Shown here piece by piece: positions 1 to 6,115 of a DNA stretch of 25,242 bases (its first letter is position 1; every line of letters starts with the position of its first letter). Origin of the DNA: UBA6136 sp044237765 (GTDB lineage: Bacteria; Pseudomonadota; Gammaproteobacteria; Methylococcales; Methylococcaceae); the NCBI GenBank assembly GCA_044237765.1, contig JBIIEQ010000050.1, positions 1-25,242 of the forward strand, written 5' to 3'. Below the pieces are notes generated by a model. That model did not search any database, had not been told where the DNA came from, and saw nothing but the letters and a program-made list of their open reading frames with translations. The position numbers and the translations under genes were made by a program.

Positions 1-27
1 TTAACCGAGTCATCTTATCTTTACTCA

Positions 28-86
28 CGGCGTATTCACTCCTCTCGTAGGCATTGATGACCTTGAAGACCATCAAGAATACGCCG
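28..86. repeat. Inverted repeat before the transposase fragment
   Basis: CGGCGTATTC at 28-37 is the exact reverse complement of GAATACGCCG at 77-86. A second pair lies inside it (TTGATG at 54-59, CATCAA at 71-76) and abuts the right arm. The pair could fold as a cruciform or hairpin. It sits at the broken left side of the IS remnant and may relate to the rearrangement there. No function is assigned. Confidence 0.4.
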
Positions 87-473
87 CCTCCATCAGCTGC
101 TCATCCACAACTTTTGAGCATAACTCATCAACTGGTCCATCACTCCGACAGGGGCGTTCAATATGTGTTCATTCGGTACACCGAACGACTGGCTGAAGCT
201 GGGATCGAGCCTTCGGTCGGTCGCCGTGGCGACAGCTATGACAACGCCCTGGCCGAGAGCATCAACGGGCTGTATAAAGCCGAGCTGATTCATCGCCGGG
301 GCCCTTGGAAGTCCAGAGAGTCCTTGGAACTGGCCACCCTGCAATGGGTGTACTGGTTCAACCACATCCGACTCCTTGAACCCATCGGGTATATCCCGCC
401 GGCCGAGGCTGAGGCTGAGGCAAACTATTGGCGGGAACTCGACCAAAAGGCCGAGATCGCCCACTCAACTTAA
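54..473 (+). pseudogene. IS3-family transposase OrfB, C-terminal fragment
   Basis: This is the C-terminal part of an rve/DDE integrase-type transposase. The second catalytic Asp lies in HHSDRGVQY and the catalytic Glu in DNALAESINGLYKAE, followed by the usual tail (WVYWFNH, LLEPIGYIPPAEAEA). The first catalytic Asp and the whole N-terminal helix-turn-helix half are missing. Residues 1-26 of the open frame (before LVHHSDRG) do not resemble the family, so the ATG at 54 is probably accidental. About 110 codons of true transposase remain, against roughly 270-290 for a full OrfB, so the fragment cannot be active. Its stop lies beside the right terminal repeat of the element. Confidence 0.85.
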
Positions 474-507
474 ACCAAACAGCCTCCTCAATTCCCGGGG
501 CGGTTCA
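131..507 (+). mobile_element. Right-end remnant of an IS3-family insertion sequence
   Basis: The stretch carries the C-terminal catalytic part of an IS3-type transposase. It is followed by GGGGCGGTTCA at 497-507, which I recall as the conserved tip (TGAACCGCCCC on the other strand) of one group of IS3-family terminal repeats. Recognisable transposase sequence begins near 131; the sequence before it does not look like the usual upstream part of the protein. The copy is therefore 5'-truncated, unless the rest lies outside the window in a rearranged form. The exact right boundary at 507 is inferred from memory of the terminal motif and should be compared with ISfinder entries. Confidence 0.7.
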
Positions 508-1334
508 GTGCCGAGTGAGAGGGTCGGGCCACTCCCATTGGGTTTGGCATTCAGTGCAACATTGGCGCTTGCAGTCGATGCGGTCATGCGAACTTTTTTA
601 AGAAGCTCTCGACCCGCTTTGGTCAGGTTCAGCGGCACAGACTTCGTCTTGCTGTAAGGGATGGTGTATGACCCTTTTGCAAGGATGGTCGAGGCCCCAG
701 CTCCGCCGTCGGCCCATCGAGGCGAAACGCTCAGCCTCCCGTTACAGGCCTTTCGTGTGCGATTGATGCACTGAAGCGTTGCTTCCAGTTGGCCATTTTT
801 GGCGTAGACCACATCCCTTCGACTGGCTTGCAGTTGTTGCCAATCAATCGAATAGCTGGGTGCTGTTGCATGTGTAGTTTTCGAGCCCACGTCCACGATG
901 GAGAATCCTCCCGGCCCTTGGTTATCTATGTCCAGGATGTTGTGCTTCCCGAGCGTAAATGTGACGCTGGAGATTCGTTGGGGATTACCGACCCCTTCCG
1001 TATCAACAGAAGCTTCCTCGAAGAAACGCAATATAAATCGGGCCTTGCCATCTCCAGCGCACTCGCTGTCACCGGATGCTGGGCTGACGATGGCTGTGGC
1101 CTTTGCTTTAGCTCCAAGAACTCTTGGCGCCTCTAACGTACCGAATTGAGACAAGAGGGCCGCAGGGTCAGCGATGCACTGTGAGTCCTCGACGTACATG
1201 AGAAGAGGCCCGACGTTAAATTTGTCTGCATTCTCGAAAGTGAACGTCTTGCTTGTATCGCAGTAGGCCGACGTAGAGCCAAATATGGCGGCGACAAGCA
1301 GAGCCAAAGACATGACCCGTGGTGTTGTTTTCAT
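465..1334 (-). CDS. Secreted protein of unknown function, 3' end supplied by an IS
   Basis: 289 residues if started at the ATG at 1334. That start has GAGAG about eight bases upstream and begins directly with a signal peptide (MKTTPRVMSLALLVAAIFG, ending near TSAYC). An in-frame ATG at 1349 is the alternative. The mature part is polar, with a few cysteines. Near its end is a stretch (YTIPYSKTKSVPLNLTKAGRELL) that resembles Ig-like repeat units of secreted bacterial proteins, though I cannot name a family. The last 13 codons (EPPRELRRLFGLS) and the stop lie inside the terminal repeat of the neighbouring IS3 remnant. The native C terminus is therefore probably lost, possibly together with a sorting signal like that of its neighbour. 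It is the last gene of a minus-strand set containing exosortase H cargo. Confidence 0.7.
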   Translation of the reverse strand: MKTTPRVMSLALLVAAIFGSTSAYCDTSKTFTFENADKFNVGPLLMYVEDSQCIADPAALLSQFGTLEAPRVLGAKAKATAIVSPASGDSECAGDGKARFILRFFEEASVDTEGVGNPQRISSVTFTLGKHNILDIDNQGPGGFSIVDVGSKTTHATAPSYSIDWQQLQASRRDVVYAKNGQLEATLQCINRTRKACNGRLSVSPRWADGGAGASTILAKGSYTIPYSKTKSVPLNLTKAGRELLKKVRMTASTASANVALNAKPNGSGPTLSLGTEPPRELRRLFGLS

Positions 1335-1355
1335 TAGCGCTACTCTCATAGATTG

Positions 1356-1371
1356 CCTATGAAATCATAGG
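1356..1371. promoter_or_regulatory. Palindrome upstream of the secreted-protein gene
   Basis: CCTATGA-AA-TCATAGG is a perfect inverted repeat with 7-base arms and a 2-base centre. It lies 22 bases upstream of the ATG at 1334 on the minus strand. Its size and position fit an operator or a short mRNA stem close to the ribosome-binding site. A second small hairpin (CCCGT/ACGGG, 1381-1394) lies just beyond it. No known regulator site is recognised. Confidence 0.3.
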
Positions 1372-1491
1372 TGGCGGTTGCCCGTTTTCACGGGTATGCA
1401 AGCCGAGGGACATTTGGGGGGATTCCATTCAGCGAGCACCTCAACCGCCGTGGGGGCATTCTGAACCGATTGTAGAGGGAGTCAATTAGGC

Positions 1492-1683
1492 TCAGGATGG
1501 CGGAAGGACGAACATGACGTAGCAGCCCTCATTAACGTCGAGTTCATCATTTACTTGACACTGGTAGAGTGGGGCAGTCGATTGCACGGTGTACGGCGAT
1601 ACCGGAGTAATTGCCTGGATTTTCTGTCTGGTGCCACTGTTATTGATGATGTGAACTTCGTTGTTGGCTAGACAATATCTGTT
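1492..1683 (-). pseudogene. Start-less coding fragment, possible frameshifted tail of the midcut protein
   Basis: Reading the minus strand from about 1683 to the TGA at 1492-1494 gives about 63 residues that look like real protein. They include EVHIINNSGTRQKI, AITPVSPYTV, YQCQVNDELDVNEGCYVMF and LPPS. The pattern of short beta strands, an N-x-G turn and two cysteines suits a small secreted beta domain. The frame has no ATG, GTG or TTG at a useful position. It overlaps the end of the upstream midcut-like gene, lying in the -1 frame relative to it. Either the upstream gene is frameshifted just after its GGCGGCGGC run, or this is a decayed separate gene. The coding look is judged by eye. Confidence 0.45.
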
Positions 1684-1955
1684 ACGCCGCCGCCAGATCG
1701 AGACAAGTAGGCAATCACACCGTTTGCGCCCACGTCGCTAACTACACTCACTCCCGCCAGACCGACGAACAGGGCAAGACCGACGGCCACAAATGAGTTC
1801 AAGTGGCTTCCACCTTGACCTTTCTTCGTCATCTTGAACGCGATGAAAGCGAGCGAAAAAACCATGGCGATTAGCATCGTCTCGCCCATCGTTGGGATGG
1901 GATTGGTCGGTGCCGGGGTGGGCGGCGCGTAAGTTATTTGACCGTAAACAGCCAT
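1668..1955 (-). CDS. Midcut-by-XrtH-like small membrane protein
   Basis: 95 residues from the ATG at 1955, chosen over the in-frame start at 1985 because GAGG stands about ten bases before it. A proline-rich N terminus (APPTPAPTNP) leads to IPTM at residues 20-23. A hydrophobic segment follows (about 27-40), then a basic stretch (KMTKKGQGG) and a second hydrophobic segment (about 54-75). An IPTL-like motif plus membrane helix plus basic patch in the middle of a short protein, instead of at its end, is the hallmark of the midcut-by-XrtH family, thought to be cleaved by exosortase H. The neighbouring IPTL-CTERM gene supports this. The C terminus (SGGGVTDIV) may be premature; see the fragment downstream. 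Family assignment is from recalled family features, not a search. Confidence 0.7.
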   Translation of the reverse strand: MAVYGQITYAPPTPAPTNPIPTMGETMLIAMVFSLAFIAFKMTKKGQGGSHLNSFVAVGLALFVGLAGVSVVSDVGANGVIAYLSRSGGGVTDIV

Positions 1956-2036
1956 GATGGATATCCTCTTTTTCTGTTGAATCAAGGTTTCAGAGAATAC
2001 TGAACATTGCCCAGTACTAATTGCATTTCGTCGAGA

Positions 2037-2546
2037 CTACCGCTGCTTTATTCTCCAGCCATAAAAGCCAGCGGTAGCGATCATCAGGAACATCATCATG
2101 ATTCGGGCCCATTTAGAGAGAGTGGGGATGGGTTGCGGTGGTGGGGGTGAACAAGATTGAGTGGTAAATTCTCTTACCTCACCCTCTTTAACAAAGACAA
2201 TACCACCTTCAGTGCGAAGGCCCGCTTGATAATAGTAACGAGTTTCGCAGTTGAGGCCCGTTACCAAGACACTGTATGGCATATCGGCAGATAGCGGATA
2301 GCTAACGGAGTTGGGTGTAGCCAGGATTTCTCTCTCAGTCGGGGGTGAGGTCGTGCCCAAATCAAAGTACGTTAGTACATTGACAGTCTGCCCGGTGTCG
2401 CTGATGGCAGCCCCGTTCAACCTTGCCTGGTTTGCGGTGATTGCTTCTGTTGCGAGTGTCGCGGGGGCTGGGATGCCTAGCGCCGTAGCAGACCCTACAT
2501 AAAGAAAATACAAACAAAGTAAAGAGGCCAAGTACCTTATTTTCAA
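2037..2546 (-). CDS. IPTL-CTERM sorted protein with Fn3-like domain
   Basis: 169 residues. The only usable start is TTG at 2546 (GGAG about ten bases upstream; the frame is closed by TAA just before). A signal peptide (LASLLCLYFLYVGSATA) is followed by a fibronectin-III-like core (about 25-130; ATEAITANQARLNG, then VLVTGLNCETRYYYQAGL). A proline linker (CSPPPPQP) follows. The C-terminal sorting signal spans residues 140-169: IPTLSKW, a hydrophobic helix, and the basic end WRIKQR. IPTL-CTERM signals are processed by exosortase H in Gram-negative bacteria, so the mature protein is probably released to or anchored at the surface. The exosortase itself is not in the window. The gene probably heads a minus-strand group with the midcut protein. 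Confidence 0.85.
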   Translation of the reverse strand: MKIRYLASLLCLYFLYVGSATALGIPAPATLATEAITANQARLNGAAISDTGQTVNVLTYFDLGTTSPPTEREILATPNSVSYPLSADMPYSVLVTGLNCETRYYYQAGLRTEGGIVFVKEGEVREFTTQSCSPPPPQPIPTLSKWARIMMMFLMIATAGFYGWRIKQR

Positions 2547-2691
2547 TGATTATGGCTCCGATGATTGCGTCATACCCAGGCACTTAAACGGTTATGTGAA
2601 GGGGCGCTCTCGCCCAGGCCGCCATGTCTGGGAACTATAGACCGGACGGGGCGATACGACAAATACACTGGTTGCCAGCTGACCGTTCGGG

Positions 2692-2889
2692 TCAATGCCT
2701 CGTCTCGTTCCCCCTGACTCGAAACTGGTAGAGCTGGCCGAGTGCTGGCATGAAAAAGTTCGGCTCGGGTTCAGGCAGCATAGCTTCGAGCTCGCTGAAA
2801 TCTCCCTCCATAGCGGCGTCGGTCGCTGACTCGAACGTCTGAATCATGGCCTCGTCGTCGGGACTCAGGGTTTCGTCTTCGGTGGTCAT
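2692..2889 (-). CDS. Small acidic hypothetical protein
   Basis: 65 residues, strongly acidic in the first two thirds (MTTEDETLSPDDEAM, FSELEAMLPEPEP), with a short hydrophobic/aromatic patch (NFFMPALGQLYQF) near the end. No family is recognised. The ATG at 2889 has AGGA about nine bases upstream and overlaps the stop of the upstream small gene as ATGA. That arrangement typically means translational coupling and argues that both frames are real. It could be a small partner protein or an accessory/phage-type gene; nothing in the sequence decides. Confidence 0.5.
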   Translation of the reverse strand: MTTEDETLSPDDEAMIQTFESATDAAMEGDFSELEAMLPEPEPNFFMPALGQLYQFRVRGNETRH

Positions 2890-3053
2890 GCGCTGGCGTC
2901 CTGGTAGATGTGGCTGATTCGAACGTAGTGGTTCGCGCCATATTCGTGCGCGAGCTGTTCAGCTTCCTCGATCGTCTTGCATCGTGCGATGTTGCGTGTC
3001 TTGCCCTTCACGAAATCTTTGTTTTCCACGGTGATCGCGGTTTTGACCAGCAT
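2886..3053 (-). CDS. Very small hypothetical protein (55 aa), coupled to next gene
   Basis: ATG at 3053 to TGA at 2888-2886 gives 55 residues: a strand-rich start (MLVKTAITVENKDF), a basic middle (KGKTRNIARCKTIEEAEQ), then AHEYGANHYVRISHIYQ. The pattern resembles a compact beta-alpha-beta fold, but I recognise no family. Its stop overlaps the next start as ATGA. The frame stays open upstream to about 3143 with a protein-like sequence (PTAKTPAPELEVPANWTRP) but no standard start there. The gene may therefore be longer with an unusual start, or may be the truncated end of something larger. The Shine-Dalgarno sequence for the ATG is weak. Confidence 0.45.
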   Translation of the reverse strand: MLVKTAITVENKDFVKGKTRNIARCKTIEEAEQLAHEYGANHYVRISHIYQDASA

Positions 3054-3320
3054 GGGACGTGTCCAGTTGGCTGGGACTTCGAGCTCCGGCGCTGGTGTCT
3101 TGGCTGTCGGAATGCCATAGCCCCACGAGTGCTCGGCCTAGTCAGGGAGGGGTGTTACCTCGTGTTGTTAAATTTTTCAGATATACCGAACGAATCAGGT
3201 TCGACTGAAACAGAAGCGAGGCCACCATCACCGGCCATTGTGAGTCCCCCCATTCCTGCGCAACTTAGCCCCCGTTCCATCCATCCTGAGAAGCTTGAAC
3301 GGGCAAAGCGGGGTCCTTCA

Positions 3321-3689
3321 TTACTGACTCAGGCTGGATTCCAGCGCGCTCTTCATCTCATCCTTCATGCCGTCATATTGTTCAAACTGAGCGGGGGTAA
3401 GGACACCCTGCAGTTCCTTGTCCTTCGCGGCCATCACGCTGCGACTTTTCTGTATTTTGTCGAGCTTGCCGCCTGCACCCTTCAGGATGGGATCCATTTG
3501 CTGGGCATACTTCAGGTTGATGCCCTGAACCTTGGCGGCCAGATCGGGAGACAAACCCAGATGCTCGGTCATGTATTGAGACTGGAAGCCGGCTCGTTGC
3601 GCCGGCGTGCTCTTGAGCACGTCACTTTCCTCATCGGCACAAACAGAAAAAGTGGCCAGCAAGGCAGTCGCTAAAAAAAATTGACGCAT
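3321..3689 (-). CDS. Spy/CpxP-like periplasmic LTxxQ-motif protein
   Basis: 122 residues from the ATG at 3689, chosen because GAGGA lies seven bases before it and the product starts with a clean signal peptide (MRQFFLATALLATFSVCA, cleavage before DEES). The mature part is predicted to be all helical and charged, with EHLGLSPDLAAKV and, near the end, LTPAQFEQYDGM, which fits the LTxxQ motif of Spy/CpxP-type periplasmic chaperones and stress sensors. Length fits that group. It stands alone, divergent from cysK. A role in envelope stress is inferred from the motif only; overall similarity to Spy is low by eye. Confidence 0.65.
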   Translation of the reverse strand: MRQFFLATALLATFSVCADEESDVLKSTPAQRAGFQSQYMTEHLGLSPDLAAKVQGINLKYAQQMDPILKGAGGKLDKIQKSRSVMAAKDKELQGVLTPAQFEQYDGMKDEMKSALESSLSQ

Positions 3690-3996
3690 GGATAAATCCT
3701 CGCAATGAAATGGAAATGAAGTGCCAGAAATCTTCCGACGGTACATTTTGCCCCAAACCCGGCAGCCGCGGGCTAACTTGATGAACCGCAGGGCAGTCCG
3801 CCTGAATGAACGGACGTAAACAGCGCAATCGACCGCATGGATGGACTGGGGAAATGCCGTGCCCGTCAGGACTACGCTCGAATATTTCATTAAGATGTGC
3901 CCCTCTCAACGACCCTTGAAGAAGCCCGACCCGTTCCTAACGTCCGGGTGCTCTCATACACAATACCGAAGTCAACACATCATTCAGGAGACTCTC
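3690..3996. other. Intergenic region between divergent genes
   Basis: 307 bases between the Spy-like gene (minus) and cysK (plus). It must hold both promoters, but I see no convincing -35/-10 pair. The open frames crossing it read as unlikely protein. The only clear signals are the two ribosome-binding sites at its edges: GAGGA before 3689 and CAGGAG before 3997. Confidence 0.4.
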
Positions 3997-4974
3997 ATGC
4001 CCCACTGGTACGAAGACAATTCCCGCTCCATTGGCCACACGCCGCTGGTCAAACTGAATCGCATCACCGAGGGTGCGGGGGCTACGGTGCTGGCAAAGAT
4101 CGAGGGGCGCAATCCGGCTTATTCGGTGAAGTGCCGCATCGGGGCGGCGATGGTGTGGGATGCGGAGGAGCGGGGTCTGTTGGGGCCGGGCAAGGAGCTA
4201 GTGGAACCGACCAGTGGTAATACCGGGATCGCCCTGGCGTTTGTGGCGGCAGCCCGAGGAATTCCCTTGACGCTGACCATGCCGGAGACAATGAGCATCG
4301 AGCGGCGGAAGCTGTTGGTGGCTTATGGTGCGAAGCTGATCCTGACCGAGGGTGCCAAGGGGATGCCGGGGGCGATTGCGAAGGCAGAGGAGATTGCGGC
4401 GTCGGATCCGTCCCGTTATGTGCTGCTGCAGCAGTTCAAGAATCCGGCCAATCCGGCGATTCATGAGAAGACGACGGGGCCGGAAATCTGGAACGATACC
4501 GATGGCCAGGTAGATATCTTTGTGGCGGGGGTGGGCACGGGTGGCACCATTACCGGGGTGACCCGTTACCTGAAGCAGACGCAGGGCAAGCCGGTCCTGT
4601 CGGTGGCGGTAGAACCGGCATCCAGTCCCATCCTCAGCCAGTCACGGGCGGGTGAACCCTTGCAACCGGCACCGCACAAGATTCAGGGCATCGGCGCGGG
4701 CTTTGTGCCGCAGATTCTCGATCTCGATCTGGTGGATCGGATTGAACAGGTGAGCAACGAGGAAGCCATTGAGGTGGCCCAGCGACTGGCGAAGGAGGAA
4801 GGCATTCTGGCCGGGATTTCCTGTGGGGCGGCCACGGCGGCAGCGCTGCGTCTGGCCCGCCAACCGGAACATGCCGGCAAGACCATCGTGGTAGTCCTGC
4901 CGGATTCAGGTGAGCGGTATCTGAGTACGGCGTTGTTTGATGGCCTCTTTGATGCCCAGGGAATGGCCATTTGA
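3997..4974 (+). CDS. cysK: Cysteine synthase A (O-acetylserine sulfhydrylase)
   Basis: Makes L-cysteine from O-acetylserine and sulfide, using pyridoxal phosphate, in the cytoplasm. 325 residues, against about 323 for Escherichia coli CysK. The start at 3997 has CAGGAG six bases upstream; the frame is open further upstream, but that sequence is not CysK-like. The PLP lysine is K45 in NPAYSVKCRIGA. The substrate loop PTSGNTGIAL is present, as are the phosphate-cradle GTGGTITG and the late ISCGAA motif. The NPAYSVKCRIG context is of the CysK rather than the CysM type. It is a single gene between divergent and convergent neighbours, so no operon partner informs its regulation. Confidence 0.95.
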   Translation: MPHWYEDNSRSIGHTPLVKLNRITEGAGATVLAKIEGRNPAYSVKCRIGAAMVWDAEERGLLGPGKELVEPTSGNTGIALAFVAAARGIPLTLTMPETMSIERRKLLVAYGAKLILTEGAKGMPGAIAKAEEIAASDPSRYVLLQQFKNPANPAIHEKTTGPEIWNDTDGQVDIFVAGVGTGGTITGVTRYLKQTQGKPVLSVAVEPASSPILSQSRAGEPLQPAPHKIQGIGAGFVPQILDLDLVDRIEQVSNEEAIEVAQRLAKEEGILAGISCGAATAAALRLARQPEHAGKTIVVVLPDSGERYLSTALFDGLFDAQGMAI

Positions 4975-5008
4975 GGCCGTCTGCCCAGCAGAGCACCGAG
5001 AGAATCAA

Positions 5009-5030
5009 GGGGGATCCGCCAGGACCCCCC
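5009..5030 (+). terminator. GC-rich hairpin after cysK
   Basis: GGGGG-A-TCC (5009-5017) pairs with GGA-CCCCC (5022-5029) around the loop gcca, with one bulged A. It lies 35 bases after the cysK stop. No U-run follows directly (a T7 run appears only at about 5070), so it may be a weak or factor-assisted terminator, or just an mRNA-stabilising stem between the convergent genes. Confidence 0.35.
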
Positions 5031-5080
5031 GAAATAAGCGAGTTGAACGGCTTCTCCGATGGGCCCGACCTTTTTTTGGA

Positions 5081-6115
5081 CTACTGGCTGCTCAGAGACT
5101 TGACGCATCGAAACCCGGTGTGGACCAAACCCGTGTCGGGACTCGCCTTCATGCGAGCACTCGGCCGGTAGCTGGCACAGTAGGATTTGTCACACAGGAA
5201 AGACCCGCCACGCTGAGAACGCTTCTTGATATAGGGCTCCTCGGGATCCAGGCTTTCGGGCGGCCCCTGAGGATTCAGGGTTAGCTTGTTCTTGTTCAAT
5301 CCGGCATAAGCATCATGGCGATACCAATCCTGGACCCATTCCCAGACATTACCGGTCATGTCGTAGAGACCATACGGATTCGCCGAGAATGATTTGACCG
5401 GCGCCGTACCGGCGTAACCGTCGGTCACGTCATCCTTAAGCGGAAAGTTTCCCTGGTAGATATTGGCCTTCGGCTTGCCCTGATAAGGGTCTTCATTGCC
5501 CCAGATATAGGTCTTTCCCTGGATGCCTCCCCGTGCCGCAAACTCCCATTCCGCCTCGGTGGGCAGGCGTTTACCGGCCCACCTAGCATAAGCGACCGCG
5601 TCATCCCAGGAGATTTGCACCACCGGATGATTATCGAGTCCTTCAACGCTACTCAATGGGCCTTGCGGGTGACGCCAATTGGCACCATCAACCCATTTCC
5701 ACCAGTATTCACCGGGCGCCTTGGGCGCAGTAAAAACCAACGAACCCGGTTTCAGACTTTCTGGCGGTGGTGGCGGTGATCCAGGCGGCAACTGCGCCAT
5801 GATGTCTTCCAATCTGGGCGGCTTTTCGGCGGTGGTGACATATCCTGTTTCCCCGACAAAACGTCGGAATTCGGCATTGGTCACCTCGGTGGCATCCATA
5901 TAGAAACCATCCACCTTGACCCGATGAACTGGCTGTTCATCGGGCCGGGCAGACTTGGCATCGCTACCCATCATGAACTCACCCCCCGGTATTTTGATCA
6001 TGCCCGGTGGGGGAGCAGAAGCAACTGCCTTTGGAGCCGAGTATCCAGGGACACTCAGTAGCATACAGGCCAGCAGACAAAGCCACCGACCTGTCTGGGT
6101 GAAATACCTGTTCAC
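5081..6115 (-). CDS. Secreted formylglycine-generating enzyme (sulfatase-modifying factor)
   Basis: Converts the active-site cysteine of sulfatases into formylglycine. 344 residues from a GTG at 6115 that overlaps the sulfatase stop as GTGA. The start (MNRYFTQTGRWLCLLACMLLSVPGYSA) is a signal peptide. The FGE-sulfatase fold follows from about residue 38 (MIKIPGGEFMMGS, DATEVTNAEFRRFV, LPTEAEWEFAARGG, YDMTGNVWEWVQDWY). The C-terminal RGGSFLCDKSYC has the two catalytic cysteines, C308 and C313, and the terminal GFRC is present. This makes it a true copper-type FGE rather than a cysteine-less relative (EgtB or NirV type). Its immediate neighbour is a Cys-type sulfatase, its likely substrate. The signal peptide implies that modification takes place outside the cytoplasm. 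Confidence 0.93.
   Translation of the reverse strand: MNRYFTQTGRWLCLLACMLLSVPGYSAPKAVASAPPPGMIKIPGGEFMMGSDAKSARPDEQPVHRVKVDGFYMDATEVTNAEFRRFVGETGYVTTAEKPPRLEDIMAQLPPGSPPPPPESLKPGSLVFTAPKAPGEYWWKWVDGANWRHPQGPLSSVEGLDNHPVVQISWDDAVAYARWAGKRLPTEAEWEFAARGGIQGKTYIWGNEDPYQGKPKANIYQGNFPLKDDVTDGYAGTAPVKSFSANPYGLYDMTGNVWEWVQDWYRHDAYAGLNKNKLTLNPQGPPESLDPEEPYIKKRSQRGGSFLCDKSYCASYRPSARMKASPDTGLVHTGFRCVKSLSSQ

Noticed and set aside
2910..3674. Plus-strand open frame of 254 codons
   Set aside because: It overlaps the Spy-like gene and the small-gene pair, both better supported on the minus strand; its composition is that of an antisense shadow.
3841..3996. In-frame N-terminal extension of cysK from an ATG at 3841
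   Set aside because: The extra 52 residues are not CysK-like, and the ATG at 3997 has a strong ribosome-binding site and the family N terminus.
5060..5080. Terminator at the T7 run near 5070
   Set aside because: The preceding bases contain only the short self-palindrome GGGCCC and no stem adjoining the T-run.
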